The notes beneath the pieces are model-generated. The model saw only the letters and a program-made list of their open reading frames with translations, did not search any database and was not told the origin of the DNA. Made by a program: the position numbers and the translations under genes. A stretch of DNA of 64,000 bases from Chitinilyticum aquatile DSM 21506 (GTDB taxonomy: Bacteria > Pseudomonadota > Gammaproteobacteria > Burkholderiales > Chitinibacteraceae), in NCBI RefSeq assembly GCF_000430805.1, contig NZ_AUMS01000004.1, forward strand, positions 1 to 64,000, read 5' to 3'. Positions 53,479 to 63,366 of the stretch are shown piece by piece. Every line of letters begins with the position of its first letter. Within the stretch, counting starts at the first letter, position 1.

Positions 53479-55382
53479 GAGCGATGCTCTCCGCTGGCCG
53501 ACTGGGCGGCAATGAAATCCAGTGCAAACGGGGCAGGCGAACCAAGCTGCAGTGACAGGGCATTGATCTGCTGCTTCAGCCTGATCATGTCCAGCTCCCG
53601 ATCGACACTGGCACGATTGAAACGCTCCAGTTCAACATGACGGGCCAGCAATTCAGCCTCCACTTCCTTGCGAGCGCTGATGTCGATGGTAATGGCCAGC
53701 ACGCGGTCTTCATTGCCAAGACGCATGGGCTGAAGCTGAACATCCAGCCAGAAAAGTACGCCGTGGCATGTCTGGCTTTGCCATTCAAAGCGCTGAGGGC
53801 CTTCCGCTCTGGCCTTGTGAATCAGGGCGAGGGCATCAGCGGCAGAAAACGGCGGGGCAAGCCAGTGATCACCATTTTGCAGATCTGACAGCGTCTCATA
53901 CCCAAACTGTGCAATTGCCTTGTGATTGGCAGCAAGAATGGCGCCGCTTTCACCGTCATGCACGAGGATGGCCACGGCAGCATTCTCGAACAGCGTCCGG
54001 TAGCGTTCTTCGCTGTCGCGCAGCCCAAGTTCTGCCAGCTTGCTGACGGTGATGTCGCGATCCAGTCCGCGATATCCGCACCATGAGCCGTTTCCGTCAA
54101 ACATGGGCGTACCATTGCTGCGAATGTAGCGCAGGCTGCCATTCTTATGCTGCAGACTGAGCTCGATATCCCGAAATGGCAGGCAGCGCCTGAACAGCGC
54201 CAACTGGCGAAGCCTGCCTTCATGGGATTCATCCTGCGACATCAGGTCGAATACGGTACGCCCAAGCACATCATCTGCCGTATAGCCGAGAACCTCTTTC
54301 ACGCCAGTGGATGCAAAGATATACCTGCCAAGGGTATCAACCTCCCAGATCCAGTCTGCCGAGGCTTCCACAATGTCATGGAAGCGTTTTTCACTGGCTC
54401 GCAATTCGGCATCCGCCCGCTTGCGCTCACTGATGTCCTGAGCGTAAACGATGCGTCGTGACCCGCTGCCATCCTCTGCACGGACTAGCGTTGCGTCGAG
54501 CAACACCGGGAAACGGCGACCATCCCGCCGAATGTGTTCGGATTCGAGGGAAACATGGCCCGACCGTTCGAGGGTATCCGCAAGCCGGCCCAGATCTGCG
54601 CGGTGCTCCGGTGAAAAAACGATGTTTACATATTGCCCGACCAGCTCTTCCGGGGAATAACCCCGCGCCTTGGCAAAACAGGGGTTCACGGCCAGAAAAA
54701 CATTGCGCGATGCATCGCTGATGGCGATGCCTATTTCAGCCCGTTCAAATGATTCGACCCATAAGCGGCTTTGTGCTTCTGCAGTCTTCTGCTGCGTCAC
54801 ATTGCGCGAAATACCGAATGTGCCCAGTAATTGTCCGTCACCATCGCGCAGCGGCCCTTTGGTGGCCTGGAATACGAGGGTGCCAGAACTGGTCTGCAGT
54901 GTTTCTTCAAACGAACATACTCGCCCTTCCCGGATTGCCTTGCGGTCATACTCGCGCAGCATGGCCGCCTGCTCTGGCGGAAACAGGTCTTCATCCGTCA
55001 GCCCCAGAACCTCATTCAGCGGTTTACCGACAAACTGGCTGGCTGCCAGGTTGAACAGTATGTAGCGGCCATCCAGATCCTTGGCAAAAATCGCGTCTTC
55101 CGAACTGTTTGCGATTGCTTCAAGCAATTGCCTGGCGTGTAGCTGGGCAAGGAGCGCCTCGGCATTGCGCAAGACGAAACGCTTCATCAGCAGATACAAA
55201 ACCAGCGCCGTAACGCCGATGAAAAACCAGCCTTTGAGAATGCTGGCTACGGTCAGAGCCTCCGGCGTGGAGAACAGAAAGCGTACGGCCAGATCGGAGA
55301 ACAATATCCAGTTGATGCCCAGAGCGACATAGGCCGCCACGATGTAGATGATCGTCCGGTGTACCGACCAGCGAATTTCCAT
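53475..55382 (-). CDS. Membrane PAS protein lacking a kinase domain
   Basis: 635 residues from the ATG at 55382, 1 nt after the REC-HD-GYP stop. Two membrane helices near the N-terminus (TIIYIVAAYVALGINWILF and GWFFIGVTALVLYLLM) flank a short loop, then four PAS modules (about 85-590). It ends in a helix with RFNRASVDRELDMIRLKQ, the kind of sequence that normally precedes a kinase, but no HisKA, ATPase, GGDEF or EAL follows. It overlaps the hybrid kinase start by 4 nt, so it probably feeds signal to it, or the two arose by splitting one long protein. Confidence 0.88.
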   Translation of the reverse strand: MEIRWSVHRTIIYIVAAYVALGINWILFSDLAVRFLFSTPEALTVASILKGWFFIGVTALVLYLLMKRFVLRNAEALLAQLHARQLLEAIANSSEDAIFAKDLDGRYILFNLAASQFVGKPLNEVLGLTDEDLFPPEQAAMLREYDRKAIREGRVCSFEETLQTSSGTLVFQATKGPLRDGDGQLLGTFGISRNVTQQKTAEAQSRLWVESFERAEIGIAISDASRNVFLAVNPCFAKARGYSPEELVGQYVNIVFSPEHRADLGRLADTLERSGHVSLESEHIRRDGRRFPVLLDATLVRAEDGSGSRRIVYAQDISERKRADAELRASEKRFHDIVEASADWIWEVDTLGRYIFASTGVKEVLGYTADDVLGRTVFDLMSQDESHEGRLRQLALFRRCLPFRDIELSLQHKNGSLRYIRSNGTPMFDGNGSWCGYRGLDRDITVSKLAELGLRDSEERYRTLFENAAVAILVHDGESGAILAANHKAIAQFGYETLSDLQNGDHWLAPPFSAADALALIHKARAEGPQRFEWQSQTCHGVLFWLDVQLQPMRLGNEDRVLAITIDISARKEVEAELLARHVELERFNRASVDRELDMIRLKQQINALSLQLGSPAPFALDFIAAQSASGEHRS

Positions 55383-55383
55383 G

Positions 55384-56505
55384 TCATTCCTCCCGGTATT
55401 GCTCCGCAATGGCGACAAAATCGGCAAAATTCGCCAGAAATGCATCCGCAATATCGGGATCGAAGTGACTGCCGCGCCCTGCGGTGATGATGCTGCGGGC
55501 TTCGTCATAAGACAGCGCCGGTTTGTAGACGCGTCGTGAAATCAGAGCATCAAATACGTCGGCCAGAGCCATGAGGCGTGCGGACAGTGGAATCGCGTCA
55601 CCAGCCAGCTTGTCGGGATAGCCGCTACCATTCCATTTCTCGTGATGGCTGCGTGCAATTTCCTTGGCCAGCCCGAGAAAGGGAACGGGTAATTCGACAT
55701 CGCGTTCGGCCATGATAATGGCCTCCTCGCCCAGTTGCGCATGCGTCTGCATGATTTTCCATTCTTCCGCCGTATGCGATCCGGGTTTGCGCAGAATCGC
55801 ATCGGGGATGCCGACCTTGCCGATATCGTGCAAGGGTGCCGAACGGGTCAGCAAATCGATATAGCCGTCGTTCAGCTGTGCAGCAAAGCGAGGATGCTCC
55901 TGCAAAAGCCTGGCCAGCAGCTGCACATAGCTCTGGGTACGCAGAATGTGGTAACCCGTTTCCGGATCACGCGTTTCGGCCAGATGCGCCAGCGCGCGAA
56001 TCGCCACCAACTGGGTCAGATCGTTGTCGTGCATGCGGCGACGAACTTCGGCTTCCAGCCAGGCATTCTGGTCTTTCAGCAGATCGCGTGCCTGTTTCAA
56101 CTCCAGCTGCGTACGCACCCGTGCAAGAACCAGCGGCGGAATGACGGGCTTGAGGACATAATCCACCGCACCTTCGGCCAGGCCACGCAGCTCGGCGGAC
56201 AATTCGCTCAGTGCAGTCACCAGAATCACGGGAATATCGCAGGTAGCAGGATTACTGCGCAGCTTCTGGAGGACGGCGTAACCATCCATTTCCGGCATCA
56301 TCACATCCAGCAAAACCAGATCGGGAAGCGGAGGCTGGTGTGCATATTCGAGCGCAAGTACACCGGATGTGGCCGCCCTGACCTGGAAGCCTTCTTCCTG
56401 CAGCAAAGTGCCAAGAATGATGAGGTTTTCGGGCGTATCGTCCACCAGCAGGATCGTGGCTGTACCACTGCCATTTGCTGTATTGCAAATCGGATCATTC
56501 ATCAT
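55384..56505 (-). CDS. Response regulator with HD-GYP c-di-GMP phosphodiesterase
   Basis: 373 residues. Receiver domain 15-135 with phosphorylation Asp at D67 (LVLLDVMMPEMDG) and K119 in VLKP. HD-GYP domain about 165-370: HD at 226-227 in LHDIGKVGIPD, then HHEKWNGSGYP at 287-297 (the usual GTGYP is GSGYP). It should degrade c-di-GMP to GMP or pGpG when phosphorylated. It leads the operon with the PAS protein and hybrid kinase. Start is the first of two ATGs. Confidence 0.94.
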   Translation of the reverse strand: MMNDPICNTANGSGTATILLVDDTPENLIILGTLLQEEGFQVRAATSGVLALEYAHQPPLPDLVLLDVMMPEMDGYAVLQKLRSNPATCDIPVILVTALSELSAELRGLAEGAVDYVLKPVIPPLVLARVRTQLELKQARDLLKDQNAWLEAEVRRRMHDNDLTQLVAIRALAHLAETRDPETGYHILRTQSYVQLLARLLQEHPRFAAQLNDGYIDLLTRSAPLHDIGKVGIPDAILRKPGSHTAEEWKIMQTHAQLGEEAIIMAERDVELPVPFLGLAKEIARSHHEKWNGSGYPDKLAGDAIPLSARLMALADVFDALISRRVYKPALSYDEARSIITAGRGSHFDPDIADAFLANFADFVAIAEQYREE

Positions 56506-56913
56506 TCAGGTACCCGTCAGCCAAATACCCGTTCAGCATAGTTCAACCAACGCGGCAGTAGGAAATGCTAATGTAACCAGCTATATAGGCAATTTCAGCA
56601 ATGCCAAAACCACCGAAAGGGTATGGTGCCAAGACCGATAATTCCATTGGGATGGGGGGCATTACCCATCGGTGTATAAGAAGCAGCCGGTTTCAGGGCT
56701 TCCCTGCACTTTGCCCGCTGCGCAAAGCCCATTCTTCATGCATGCCGTGCAGATGGCCATTTCACAGAATCGGAGCCGATTTCTTGCCATGGCCGATGCT
56801 TGCGACCGTTTATCCGAAATATTCATGCTTCCCCAGCATGACCGACACTTGGCATGCATTGACCCTGCGGAAACTGCCAGTTAAGGTCGCTCCTTTGTCT
56901 GCAGCTTTCCTCA
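56506..56913. other. Gene-free interval between divergent genes
   Basis: About 400 nt between the REC-HD-GYP and acetyltransferase genes. It contains one probable 49-nt element (56619-56667) and an unpaired half-site (CAGCCAAATACCC at 56518-56530). Short frames here have no ribosome site or recognisable product; I see no RNA gene. Confidence 0.6.
56619..56667. repeat. 49-nt palindromic element, intergenic
   Basis: GGGTAT and TTACCC with exact spacing; inner GACC and TTGGG. The only copy between divergent genes, so it could influence promoters. Confidence 0.55.
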
Positions 56914-57387
56914 ATGTCCCTGACCTGGCACTGGCACACCTTCGATACCATCCCGCCCCGCATCCTGTTCGACTACCTGCGCCTGCGCAGCGACATCTTT
57001 GTCGTCGAGCAGGCCTGCGTCTTTTCCGATATGGATGTCTTTGACGAGGATGGCTGGCATCTGGTCGGGCTGGATGCCAATAGTCGCGTGCAGGCCGGCC
57101 TGCGCCTGCTTGCCCCCGGCGTGAAATACGCGGAGCCCTCGCTCGGGCGCATCGTGCTTGCGGCACATTTGCGCGGAATGGGGCTTGCCGATGCGCTGGT
57201 GCAGGAAGGGCTGGCACAGTCGGAACAGCTTTACCCGGGATCAGGCAACCGTATCGGCGCACAGGCGCGGCTGCAGCGTTTCTACGAGCGCCAGGGCTTT
57301 GTACGCGACGGCGAGGAATACGACGAAGACGGCATCGCGCACGTGGAAATGCGGCTTGACCGCACGGCGGAAAAGTTGCTCCGCTGA
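56914..57387 (+). CDS. ElaA-like GNAT N-acetyltransferase
   Basis: 157 residues, the ElaA size. Family pattern: LYDYLRLR-like FDYLRLRSDIFVVEQAC near the start, RIVLAAHLRGMGLADALV (acetyl-CoA-binding P-loop region), and YERQGFVRDGEEYDEDGIAHVEM at the end. Acceptor unknown. The ATG at 56914 lacks a clear ribosome site. Confidence 0.92.
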   Translation: MSLTWHWHTFDTIPPRILFDYLRLRSDIFVVEQACVFSDMDVFDEDGWHLVGLDANSRVQAGLRLLAPGVKYAEPSLGRIVLAAHLRGMGLADALVQEGLAQSEQLYPGSGNRIGAQARLQRFYERQGFVRDGEEYDEDGIAHVEMRLDRTAEKLLR

Positions 57388-57463
57388 GCCAGCCGGCAGC
57401 GCTGGCAATGACGGAAGCGGCATAGGCTTAACAATCCACACCGCATCCTGCCGGAGGTTCGCC

Positions 57464-58171
57464 ATGAAACGCCTGCTTCTTTCTGCCTTGCTGGCGCTTG
57501 CCAGCCCCTTGCCCGCAGCCCTTGCCGCAACGGCCGGCAGCGTGCAAACCACCAGCCCGAGCCAGTCGCAGCTGATCAATACCTATAGCAGCTGGGCGGG
57601 TTCACCGGAAAATGCCAAAGCGCTTACCACGGCACTGCGCAATGGCGGCACGGCAACGCTGAGCGACGGTACGCAAAGCAGCTCTGTTACCAGCAACAAG
57701 AGCACGGGCTGGGGCAATGTGTCGCTGGCACTGGCAGCGGCCAGTTACTCATTGCAGCAGTACGGCATCACCAATCCCAGTCCCGCCCAGATCAGCGCGG
57801 CGCTGAACGGCGGCACTCTGCTTACCGCCAGCGGCACCGTCACCCTGCAGGGCATCCAGTCAATGCGCGAGAGCGGAATGGGCTGGGGAACCATCGCCCA
57901 GGCACTGGGCACCACCGTCGGCCAGCTGAAAGGGCACGGACGCCAGAACCAGCAGGCCGCCGCGGCACAGCGCAGCCAGAACAAGAGTGGCAAGCAGGCC
58001 GGAAACGATGCCGCAGCCAAGGGCGCAGACCACGGCAAGGGCAACGGTCAGGGAACAGGACAGGGAAACGGCAATGCAGGAGCCGGAGGCGGCGGAAACG
58101 CCGGCGGGGGAGGGAAAGGCGGTGGCGGTGGCGGTGGAAATGGCGGAGGCAAGGGCGGCGGCGGGCGCTAG
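57464..58171 (+). CDS. Secreted protein with glycine-rich tail
   Basis: 235 residues from the ATG at 57464 (CGGAGG before it). Signal peptide about 1-22 (MKRLLLSALLALASPLPAAL). A Ser/Thr/Gln-rich middle (about 30-150) has repeated NGGT segments and a helical part GMGWGTIAQALGTTVGQL. The last ~75 residues are Gln/Lys then almost pure Gly/Asn/Lys (GQGTGQGNGNAGAG, GGGKGGGGGGGNG). I do not recognise a family; the tail resembles low-complexity surface or adhesive proteins. Confidence 0.75.
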   Translation: MKRLLLSALLALASPLPAALAATAGSVQTTSPSQSQLINTYSSWAGSPENAKALTTALRNGGTATLSDGTQSSSVTSNKSTGWGNVSLALAAASYSLQQYGITNPSPAQISAALNGGTLLTASGTVTLQGIQSMRESGMGWGTIAQALGTTVGQLKGHGRQNQQAAAAQRSQNKSGKQAGNDAAAKGADHGKGNGQGTGQGNGNAGAGGGGNAGGGGKGGGGGGGNGGGKGGGGR

Positions 58172-58192
58172 CCTGATTGCGGACATCGCCCT

Positions 58193-58747
58193 TCAGTCCT
58201 GCCGCCACTTGATATTGCAGCCCACGCTGGGCAACTGCTCCTGCGGCGGCTTGCCGCCGGCGACAAGCAGCGCCACTGCACCCAGCAGATCAGCACCGTC
58301 CGGTTCGCCCTTGCCCGGGCGGCTGGCGTCGAACTGGCCGCGATAAAACAGCTTCAGTTCACTGTCGAAGAGGAAGAAATCCGGCGTGCACGCCGCGTGG
58401 AAAGCACGGGCGACTTCCTGCGTGGCATCGAACAGATAGGGAAAGGTGTAACCCTCGGCTTTCGCATGACGCAGCATCGCGTCGGGCGCATCGGCCGGGT
58501 AGGTGAGCGGATCGTTGCTGGAAATCGCCACCATCCCGACATCCTCTTCGGCAAGGATGGCACCCAGTGGCGCCAGCGCACGGTTCAGGTGCTGCACATA
58601 CGGGCAGTGATTGCAGATGAAGGCCACCAGCAGGCCATGCTGGCCGGCGAGCGCCGACAGCGTATACGGCGTGCCGCCACCATCGGCGAGGGTGGCATCG
58701 GGCAGCGGAGTGCCCAGCAGAAGCATGGTGGACGCAGTGAGTGCCAT
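58193..58747 (-). CDS. Thioredoxin-fold (AhpC/TSA-like) protein
   Basis: 184 residues. The active-site-like motif CNHCPYV follows a strand LLVAFICN, as in the redoxin/AhpC-TSA relatives that use CxxC. Later pieces VGMVAISSND and ACTPDFFLFDSEL fit the fold. It may reduce disulfides or peroxides in the cytosol; no signal peptide. It ends 21 nt from the Gly-rich gene (convergent). Confidence 0.88.
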   Translation of the reverse strand: MALTASTMLLLGTPLPDATLADGGGTPYTLSALAGQHGLLVAFICNHCPYVQHLNRALAPLGAILAEEDVGMVAISSNDPLTYPADAPDAMLRHAKAEGYTFPYLFDATQEVARAFHAACTPDFFLFDSELKLFYRGQFDASRPGKGEPDGADLLGAVALLVAGGKPPQEQLPSVGCNIKWRQD

Positions 58748-58823
58748 GGCGGGCTCGCGGCTTGCTGTGATCGGGCTGCCAGTATAGTGCGGGAGAATGC
58801 CGCCGGGCGAGGCGGCAGAATGT

Positions 58824-59159
58824 TCAGGCGACAGCGGGCTCGTGCAGGTTTGCCAATGATCGCTGGCCGAGCAGTTCGCATTCTTCCAGTGTGATGATGC
58901 GGCCGAACTGTGCCTCGGAGAGACCCAGCGCGCGGGCCAGCTTGCGCGCCTGCGCTTCTACCTTGGGTGCGAAGACTTCCATGTCGCGGGCGGCGGCGGC
59001 GTAATACTCCCAGTCCGCCGTACTGCCGGCTTCCGCCGCTTTCTGCCAGAAGGCCTCGATACCGGCACGACAGGCCTGGGCGCTGGCGATGCGGGCATTG
59101 TATTCGGCCACGCTGTAGTAACCGGAACGGGCAAAGGGGCGGATGTCTGTGTGATTCAT
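58824..59159 (-). CDS. Small protein of unknown function (111 aa)
   Basis: 111 residues, mostly helical (VAEYNARIASAQACRAGIEAF, WEYYAAAARDMEVFAPKVEAQ), no signal peptide. Family not recognised. It follows the LysR gene on the same strand by 87 nt and precedes the thioredoxin-like gene. Confidence 0.65.
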   Translation of the reverse strand: MNHTDIRPFARSGYYSVAEYNARIASAQACRAGIEAFWQKAAEAGSTADWEYYAAAARDMEVFAPKVEAQARKLARALGLSEAQFGRIITLEECELLGQRSLANLHEPAVA

Positions 59160-59246
59160 TCGTCATACCTCCAGGCTCCGTTCATCGGCCATATCAGCAA
59201 ATTCTTTAATACAACGATGCGCTCACCCGCCGCCTCACAGGCTTCG

Positions 59247-60155
59247 TCAGGACTCCTGTGCCGCCACCCAGTCGCGCATCTCATCCGCACTGCGCGTGGC
59301 CACTGCCTGACACCAGTCCCGGAAATGGTGCAGCTTGGGACTGCCTGCCAGCCGCGGGGCCCAGGCCAGCCAGTAGCTCAGCGGATGCGGCACGGCCACA
59401 CCCGCCACCGCCCGAAAGCGGCCGGCCAGCAGATCATCCAGCACCAGCGACAGCCGCAAGAGCGCCAGCCCCTGCCCCCCGGCCACCGCCTGCTGCGCCA
59501 GATTGTTGTCATTGCAGGACAAGCGGTAGTCGGGCTGCCACTCGCCCAGCCCGGCCGCCTGTGCCCAGTGCCCCCACGGCTCCATTGTGCCGATCAGCCG
59601 CACGGCAGCGACATCGGCCGCACTGGCAGGAAAATCCGCCAGATCGGCACGCCCAACCAGCACCAGCCAGTCAGGCAGCAGCGGCGTGACCTGCAGGCCG
59701 TCCCAGTCACCGCTACCCATGCGCAAGGCCACATCCACCTGGCCATTATGCAGGTCATCGAAGCCGATGCCCGCACGCACGTCAATGCGGTATTGCGGAT
59801 GGCGGCCCTGGAAATCCGGCAGACGCGCCATCAGCCACTGCATGCCGAACGAGGGCAGCGTGGCGATTTTCAGCTCGTTCGGCCGAGGCCGCGTCTGCAG
59901 CGCGCGCGTCACCTCGGCCACATCACCCAGCGCCATACGGATTTTCATCGCGTAGAAGCGGCCATCCTCGGTCGGCACCAGCCGGCGTCCCTGCCGCTCG
60001 AACAGCGGCAGGCCGAGGTAATCTTCCAGCGCCGCCAGCTGGTGGCTGATCGCGCTGTGCGTCACCGCCAGGGCATCGGCCGCCCGGACCACGCTGCCCA
60101 GCCGGCAGACCGCTTCGAAGGCGCGCAGCGCCGCAAGGGGAGGAAGTGTATTCAT
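59247..60155 (-). CDS. LysR-family regulator (GcvA-like)
   Basis: 302 residues. The helix-turn-helix (about 20-45) has LGSVVRAADALAVTHSAISH, the GcvA-type wing follows (LEDYLGLPLFERQGRRLVP), and the effector domain begins near 90. It is divergent from a DUF2917 gene with a 91-nt gap, the usual target arrangement; the effector is unknown. Confidence 0.92.
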   Translation of the reverse strand: MNTLPPLAALRAFEAVCRLGSVVRAADALAVTHSAISHQLAALEDYLGLPLFERQGRRLVPTEDGRFYAMKIRMALGDVAEVTRALQTRPRPNELKIATLPSFGMQWLMARLPDFQGRHPQYRIDVRAGIGFDDLHNGQVDVALRMGSGDWDGLQVTPLLPDWLVLVGRADLADFPASAADVAAVRLIGTMEPWGHWAQAAGLGEWQPDYRLSCNDNNLAQQAVAGGQGLALLRLSLVLDDLLAGRFRAVAGVAVPHPLSYWLAWAPRLAGSPKLHHFRDWCQAVATRSADEMRDWVAAQES

Positions 60156-60246
60156 GTGAATGAAACTAACAGAAAACCCGAAAAAACGTCAGCGCAACGG
60201 CAGGAATTCGTCGATATAGTGCATTAAATGCCAATGGAGTACAGCC

Positions 60247-60504
60247 ATGAACGACTATCTTCGCCTTGTCCTGCAGGAACGCGAGCTGCTGATTGCCGAG
60301 CTGGCCGCCCCCGCCGAGCTGGCCTGTGAAAGCGGCCTGCTGTGGCTGTCGAGCAGTGCGCGGCTTGACGATCTGGTGCTGGCCGCCGGCGAGCAGGTAC
60401 GGCTCGGCCGTGGCCACCTGCTGCTCGAAGGCCCGGCTGCGCTGTGCTTTCACGGCGCGCCGCTGAGCATTTTTCCCCGCACACAATCACGCCCCGGAAA
60501 CTGA
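60247..60504 (+). CDS. DUF2917-family protein
   Basis: 85 residues. Pattern ELACESGLLWLSSSARLDDLVL then GEQVRLGRGHLLLEGPAAL of the DUF2917 family (proteins of unknown function often next to LysR regulators). Divergent from the LysR gene and 3 nt before the DUF3291 gene, so likely its co-transcribed target. Confidence 0.85.
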   Translation: MNDYLRLVLQERELLIAELAAPAELACESGLLWLSSSARLDDLVLAAGEQVRLGRGHLLLEGPAALCFHGAPLSIFPRTQSRPGN

Positions 60505-60507
60505 ACC

Positions 60508-61035
60508 ATGCCGGATTCCCCCTTCTTCCCTGCATCGTCCGCCACCGGCCATCCCGACTGGCAGCTGGCGCAGATCAACGTCGCCCACGCCATCGCCCCG
60601 CTGGATGATCCGCGCATGGTCGGTTTCACCGGCCAGCTTGATGCGCTCAATGCACTGGCCGAAACCAGTCCCGGCTTCATCTGGCGCCTGCAGGACGACA
60701 GCGGCAACGCCACGAACATCCAGGCCAGCGCCGACCCGCTGCTGCTGGTGAACATGTCAGTCTGGGCCACGCTGGCCAGTCTGCAGGCCTATGTGTACAG
60801 CGGCCCGCACCTCGCCATCCTGAAACAGCGGCGCGACTGGTTTGCCAAACCGCAAGGCACCATGCTGGCGCTGTGGTGGGTGCCGGCCGGCCACCGGCCG
60901 ACGGTCACGGAAGGAATGGCCGCGCTGGAGCAGCTCCGCCGGCATGGCCCCGGCCCGGCCGCCTTCAGCTTCGCCCGCCCCTGGCCGGCACCCGCACAAA
61001 CTCCAGCCACAGCCCGAACAAAGGCATGGGTATAG
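60508..61035 (+). CDS. DUF3291-family protein
   Basis: 175 residues. Family elements: WQLAQINVAHAIAPLDDPRM at the start, LVNMSVWATLASLQAYVYSG and KPQGTMLALWWVPAGHRPT. A dimeric α/β barrel (ABM-like) fold is usual; function unknown. The C-terminal tail is Pro/Ala-rich and ends in AWV with the stop codon inside a 49-nt repeat. Confidence 0.87.
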   Translation: MPDSPFFPASSATGHPDWQLAQINVAHAIAPLDDPRMVGFTGQLDALNALAETSPGFIWRLQDDSGNATNIQASADPLLLVNMSVWATLASLQAYVYSGPHLAILKQRRDWFAKPQGTMLALWWVPAGHRPTVTEGMAALEQLRRHGPGPAAFSFARPWPAPAQTPATARTKAWV

Positions 61036-61076
61036 GGCTGCAGTCAAATATTTCAAATGGCTAGGGTCATATACCC
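61028..61076. repeat. 49-nt palindromic element over a stop codon
   Basis: Exact GGGTAT and ATACCC. The DUF3291 stop TAG (61033-61035) is inside the left end, and the right half AAATGGCTAGGGTCATATAC is well kept. Confidence 0.88.
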
Positions 61077-61152
61077 ATAACAACAGCGCAATGATCAGCT
61101 CCTGCGGGCGACTCCGCGCTACACTGCCGAAACCTTGCTACAGGATTTCACC

Positions 61153-61839
61153 ATGCGCCCGTTCCCTCTTCTGCTGATTCTGGCCTGCTCGCCCGCCCTC
61201 GCCGGCGGCTTCCAGTCCTGGGTACCGCCCGGCTGGAAACTCGTGCAGCAGCAGCACGGCGACCTGAACGGTGATAGCCGCAGCGATGCCGTGCTGGTCA
61301 TCGAAGGCACCGATCCGGCAAAACACGTCAAGAACGAAGAACTGGGCGAGCCGGATCTCAACCTCAACCCGCGCCGCCTGCTGGTGCTGCTGGCCAAGGG
61401 GCAGGGCTATGAAAAGGCCGTGGATAACGCCGAGTTCCTGCCAGGCCCGAATGACGCCGAAGCCCCCTGCCTGGCCGACCCGCTTGATGGCAGCGGCGTC
61501 AGCATCCGGCGTGGCAGCCTCGTCATCCATTTCAACTACTGGCAAAGTTGCGGCAGCTGGGGCAGCTCAGAGGTCACCTACCGCTTCCGCCTCGAAGACC
61601 GGCGCTTGCGGCTGACCGGCATCGATAGCGGCGAATTCATGCGCAACAGCGGCGAGCGCAGCGAACGCAGCTACAACCTGCTCACGGGCAAATGCAAGAT
61701 CACCACCGGCCTGAATGAATTCGAGCCCGCTCGCGGAAAAGTCGAGTGGAAAACGCTGCCCATTGCACCGCCGGTCCATCTTGAGCAGCTCGGCAGCAGC
61801 GGCTCGGGCACCGGCATTCCTGCCGGCTGCGCCCCCTGA
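61153..61839 (+). CDS. Secreted protein with FG-GAP-like start
   Basis: 228 residues with a signal peptide (MRPFPLLLILACSPALAGGF). DLNGDSRSDAVLVIEG near residue 40 is a Ca2+-binding FG-GAP/EF-like motif, and NPRRLLVLLAKGQGYEK fits that repeat family. Two Cys pairs are present. Function unknown; the following hemB gene starts 75 nt later. Confidence 0.78.
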   Translation: MRPFPLLLILACSPALAGGFQSWVPPGWKLVQQQHGDLNGDSRSDAVLVIEGTDPAKHVKNEELGEPDLNLNPRRLLVLLAKGQGYEKAVDNAEFLPGPNDAEAPCLADPLDGSGVSIRRGSLVIHFNYWQSCGSWGSSEVTYRFRLEDRRLRLTGIDSGEFMRNSGERSERSYNLLTGKCKITTGLNEFEPARGKVEWKTLPIAPPVHLEQLGSSGSGTGIPAGCAP

Positions 61840-61886
61840 ACATCATTATTGCCACTGCTGCATGCCACCGGCTTGCTCTAGAATAG

Positions 61887-62917
<1,031 letters not shown>

Positions 62918-62918
<1 letters not shown>

Positions 62919-63319
62919 TGCCGGACGCGTTTCACCCCATCCGGGTCGACCAGTTTCATGCCAGCCATGACAGTGACGAGGATATCCTGACCGTCGCCTT
63001 TGCCGAAGGCAACGACCCCGATCCCGAAAACTACCTCATCCTCGAAAGCGGCGAGCCCGATGAACTGGGCCGCTGCTATTTCGAGATTGGCGATCGCGCC
63101 AACTCGGGCTACGACGGCTTTGCCGGCTGGTCGCTGGCAGGCCGGCAGATCGTCCTGCACTTCACAGCAGCCTGCGCGCAGCGCTTCACCTGCCCCGGCC
63201 TCGTGCTGGCGCTGCCGGATGACGTGGAGATCGCGACGGTTACTGCAGCGCTGCAGCAGGCACTCGGCATTACAGCGCCCCCGCTTGGACAACATACCTG
63301 GCCACCCATACTACCCTAG
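62918..63319 (+). CDS. Imm10-like small protein
   Basis: 133 residues from the ATG at 62918. The pattern NYLILESGEPDELGRCYFEIGDRANSGY followed by LAGRQIVLHFTAACAQRF resembles the Imm10 (immunity protein 10) family, written here as NYLILESGEPDELGRCYFEI and LAGRQIVLHFT. The family is found with and without toxins; no toxin is near. It overlaps hemB by 1 nt, so it is translated with it. Assignment is tentative. Confidence 0.6.
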
Positions 63320-63352
63320 CCATTCCCTGAAAATGGCTACGAGCAAATACCC
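63304..63352. repeat. 49-nt palindromic element with decayed left end, convergent genes
   Basis: Inner arms TAGCCATT (63317-63324) and AAATGGCTA (63331-63339) pair, and the end ATACCC is exact; the left end is ACCCAT. The Imm10-like stop TAG lies inside. Confidence 0.7.
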
Positions 63353-63366
63353 GCCAAGTCAGGCAT

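Noticed and set aside
54278-54326. Possible further 49-nt element in the PAS protein gene
   Set aside because: Spacing is exact, but the outer ends are CCGTAT and ATACCT, the inner motifs are poor, and PAS sequences encode GRYIF and LGYT at these points anyway.
56672-56884. 70-codon frame between the HD-GYP and acetyltransferase genes
   Set aside because: GTG start without ribosome site, no family, no overlap with an operon.
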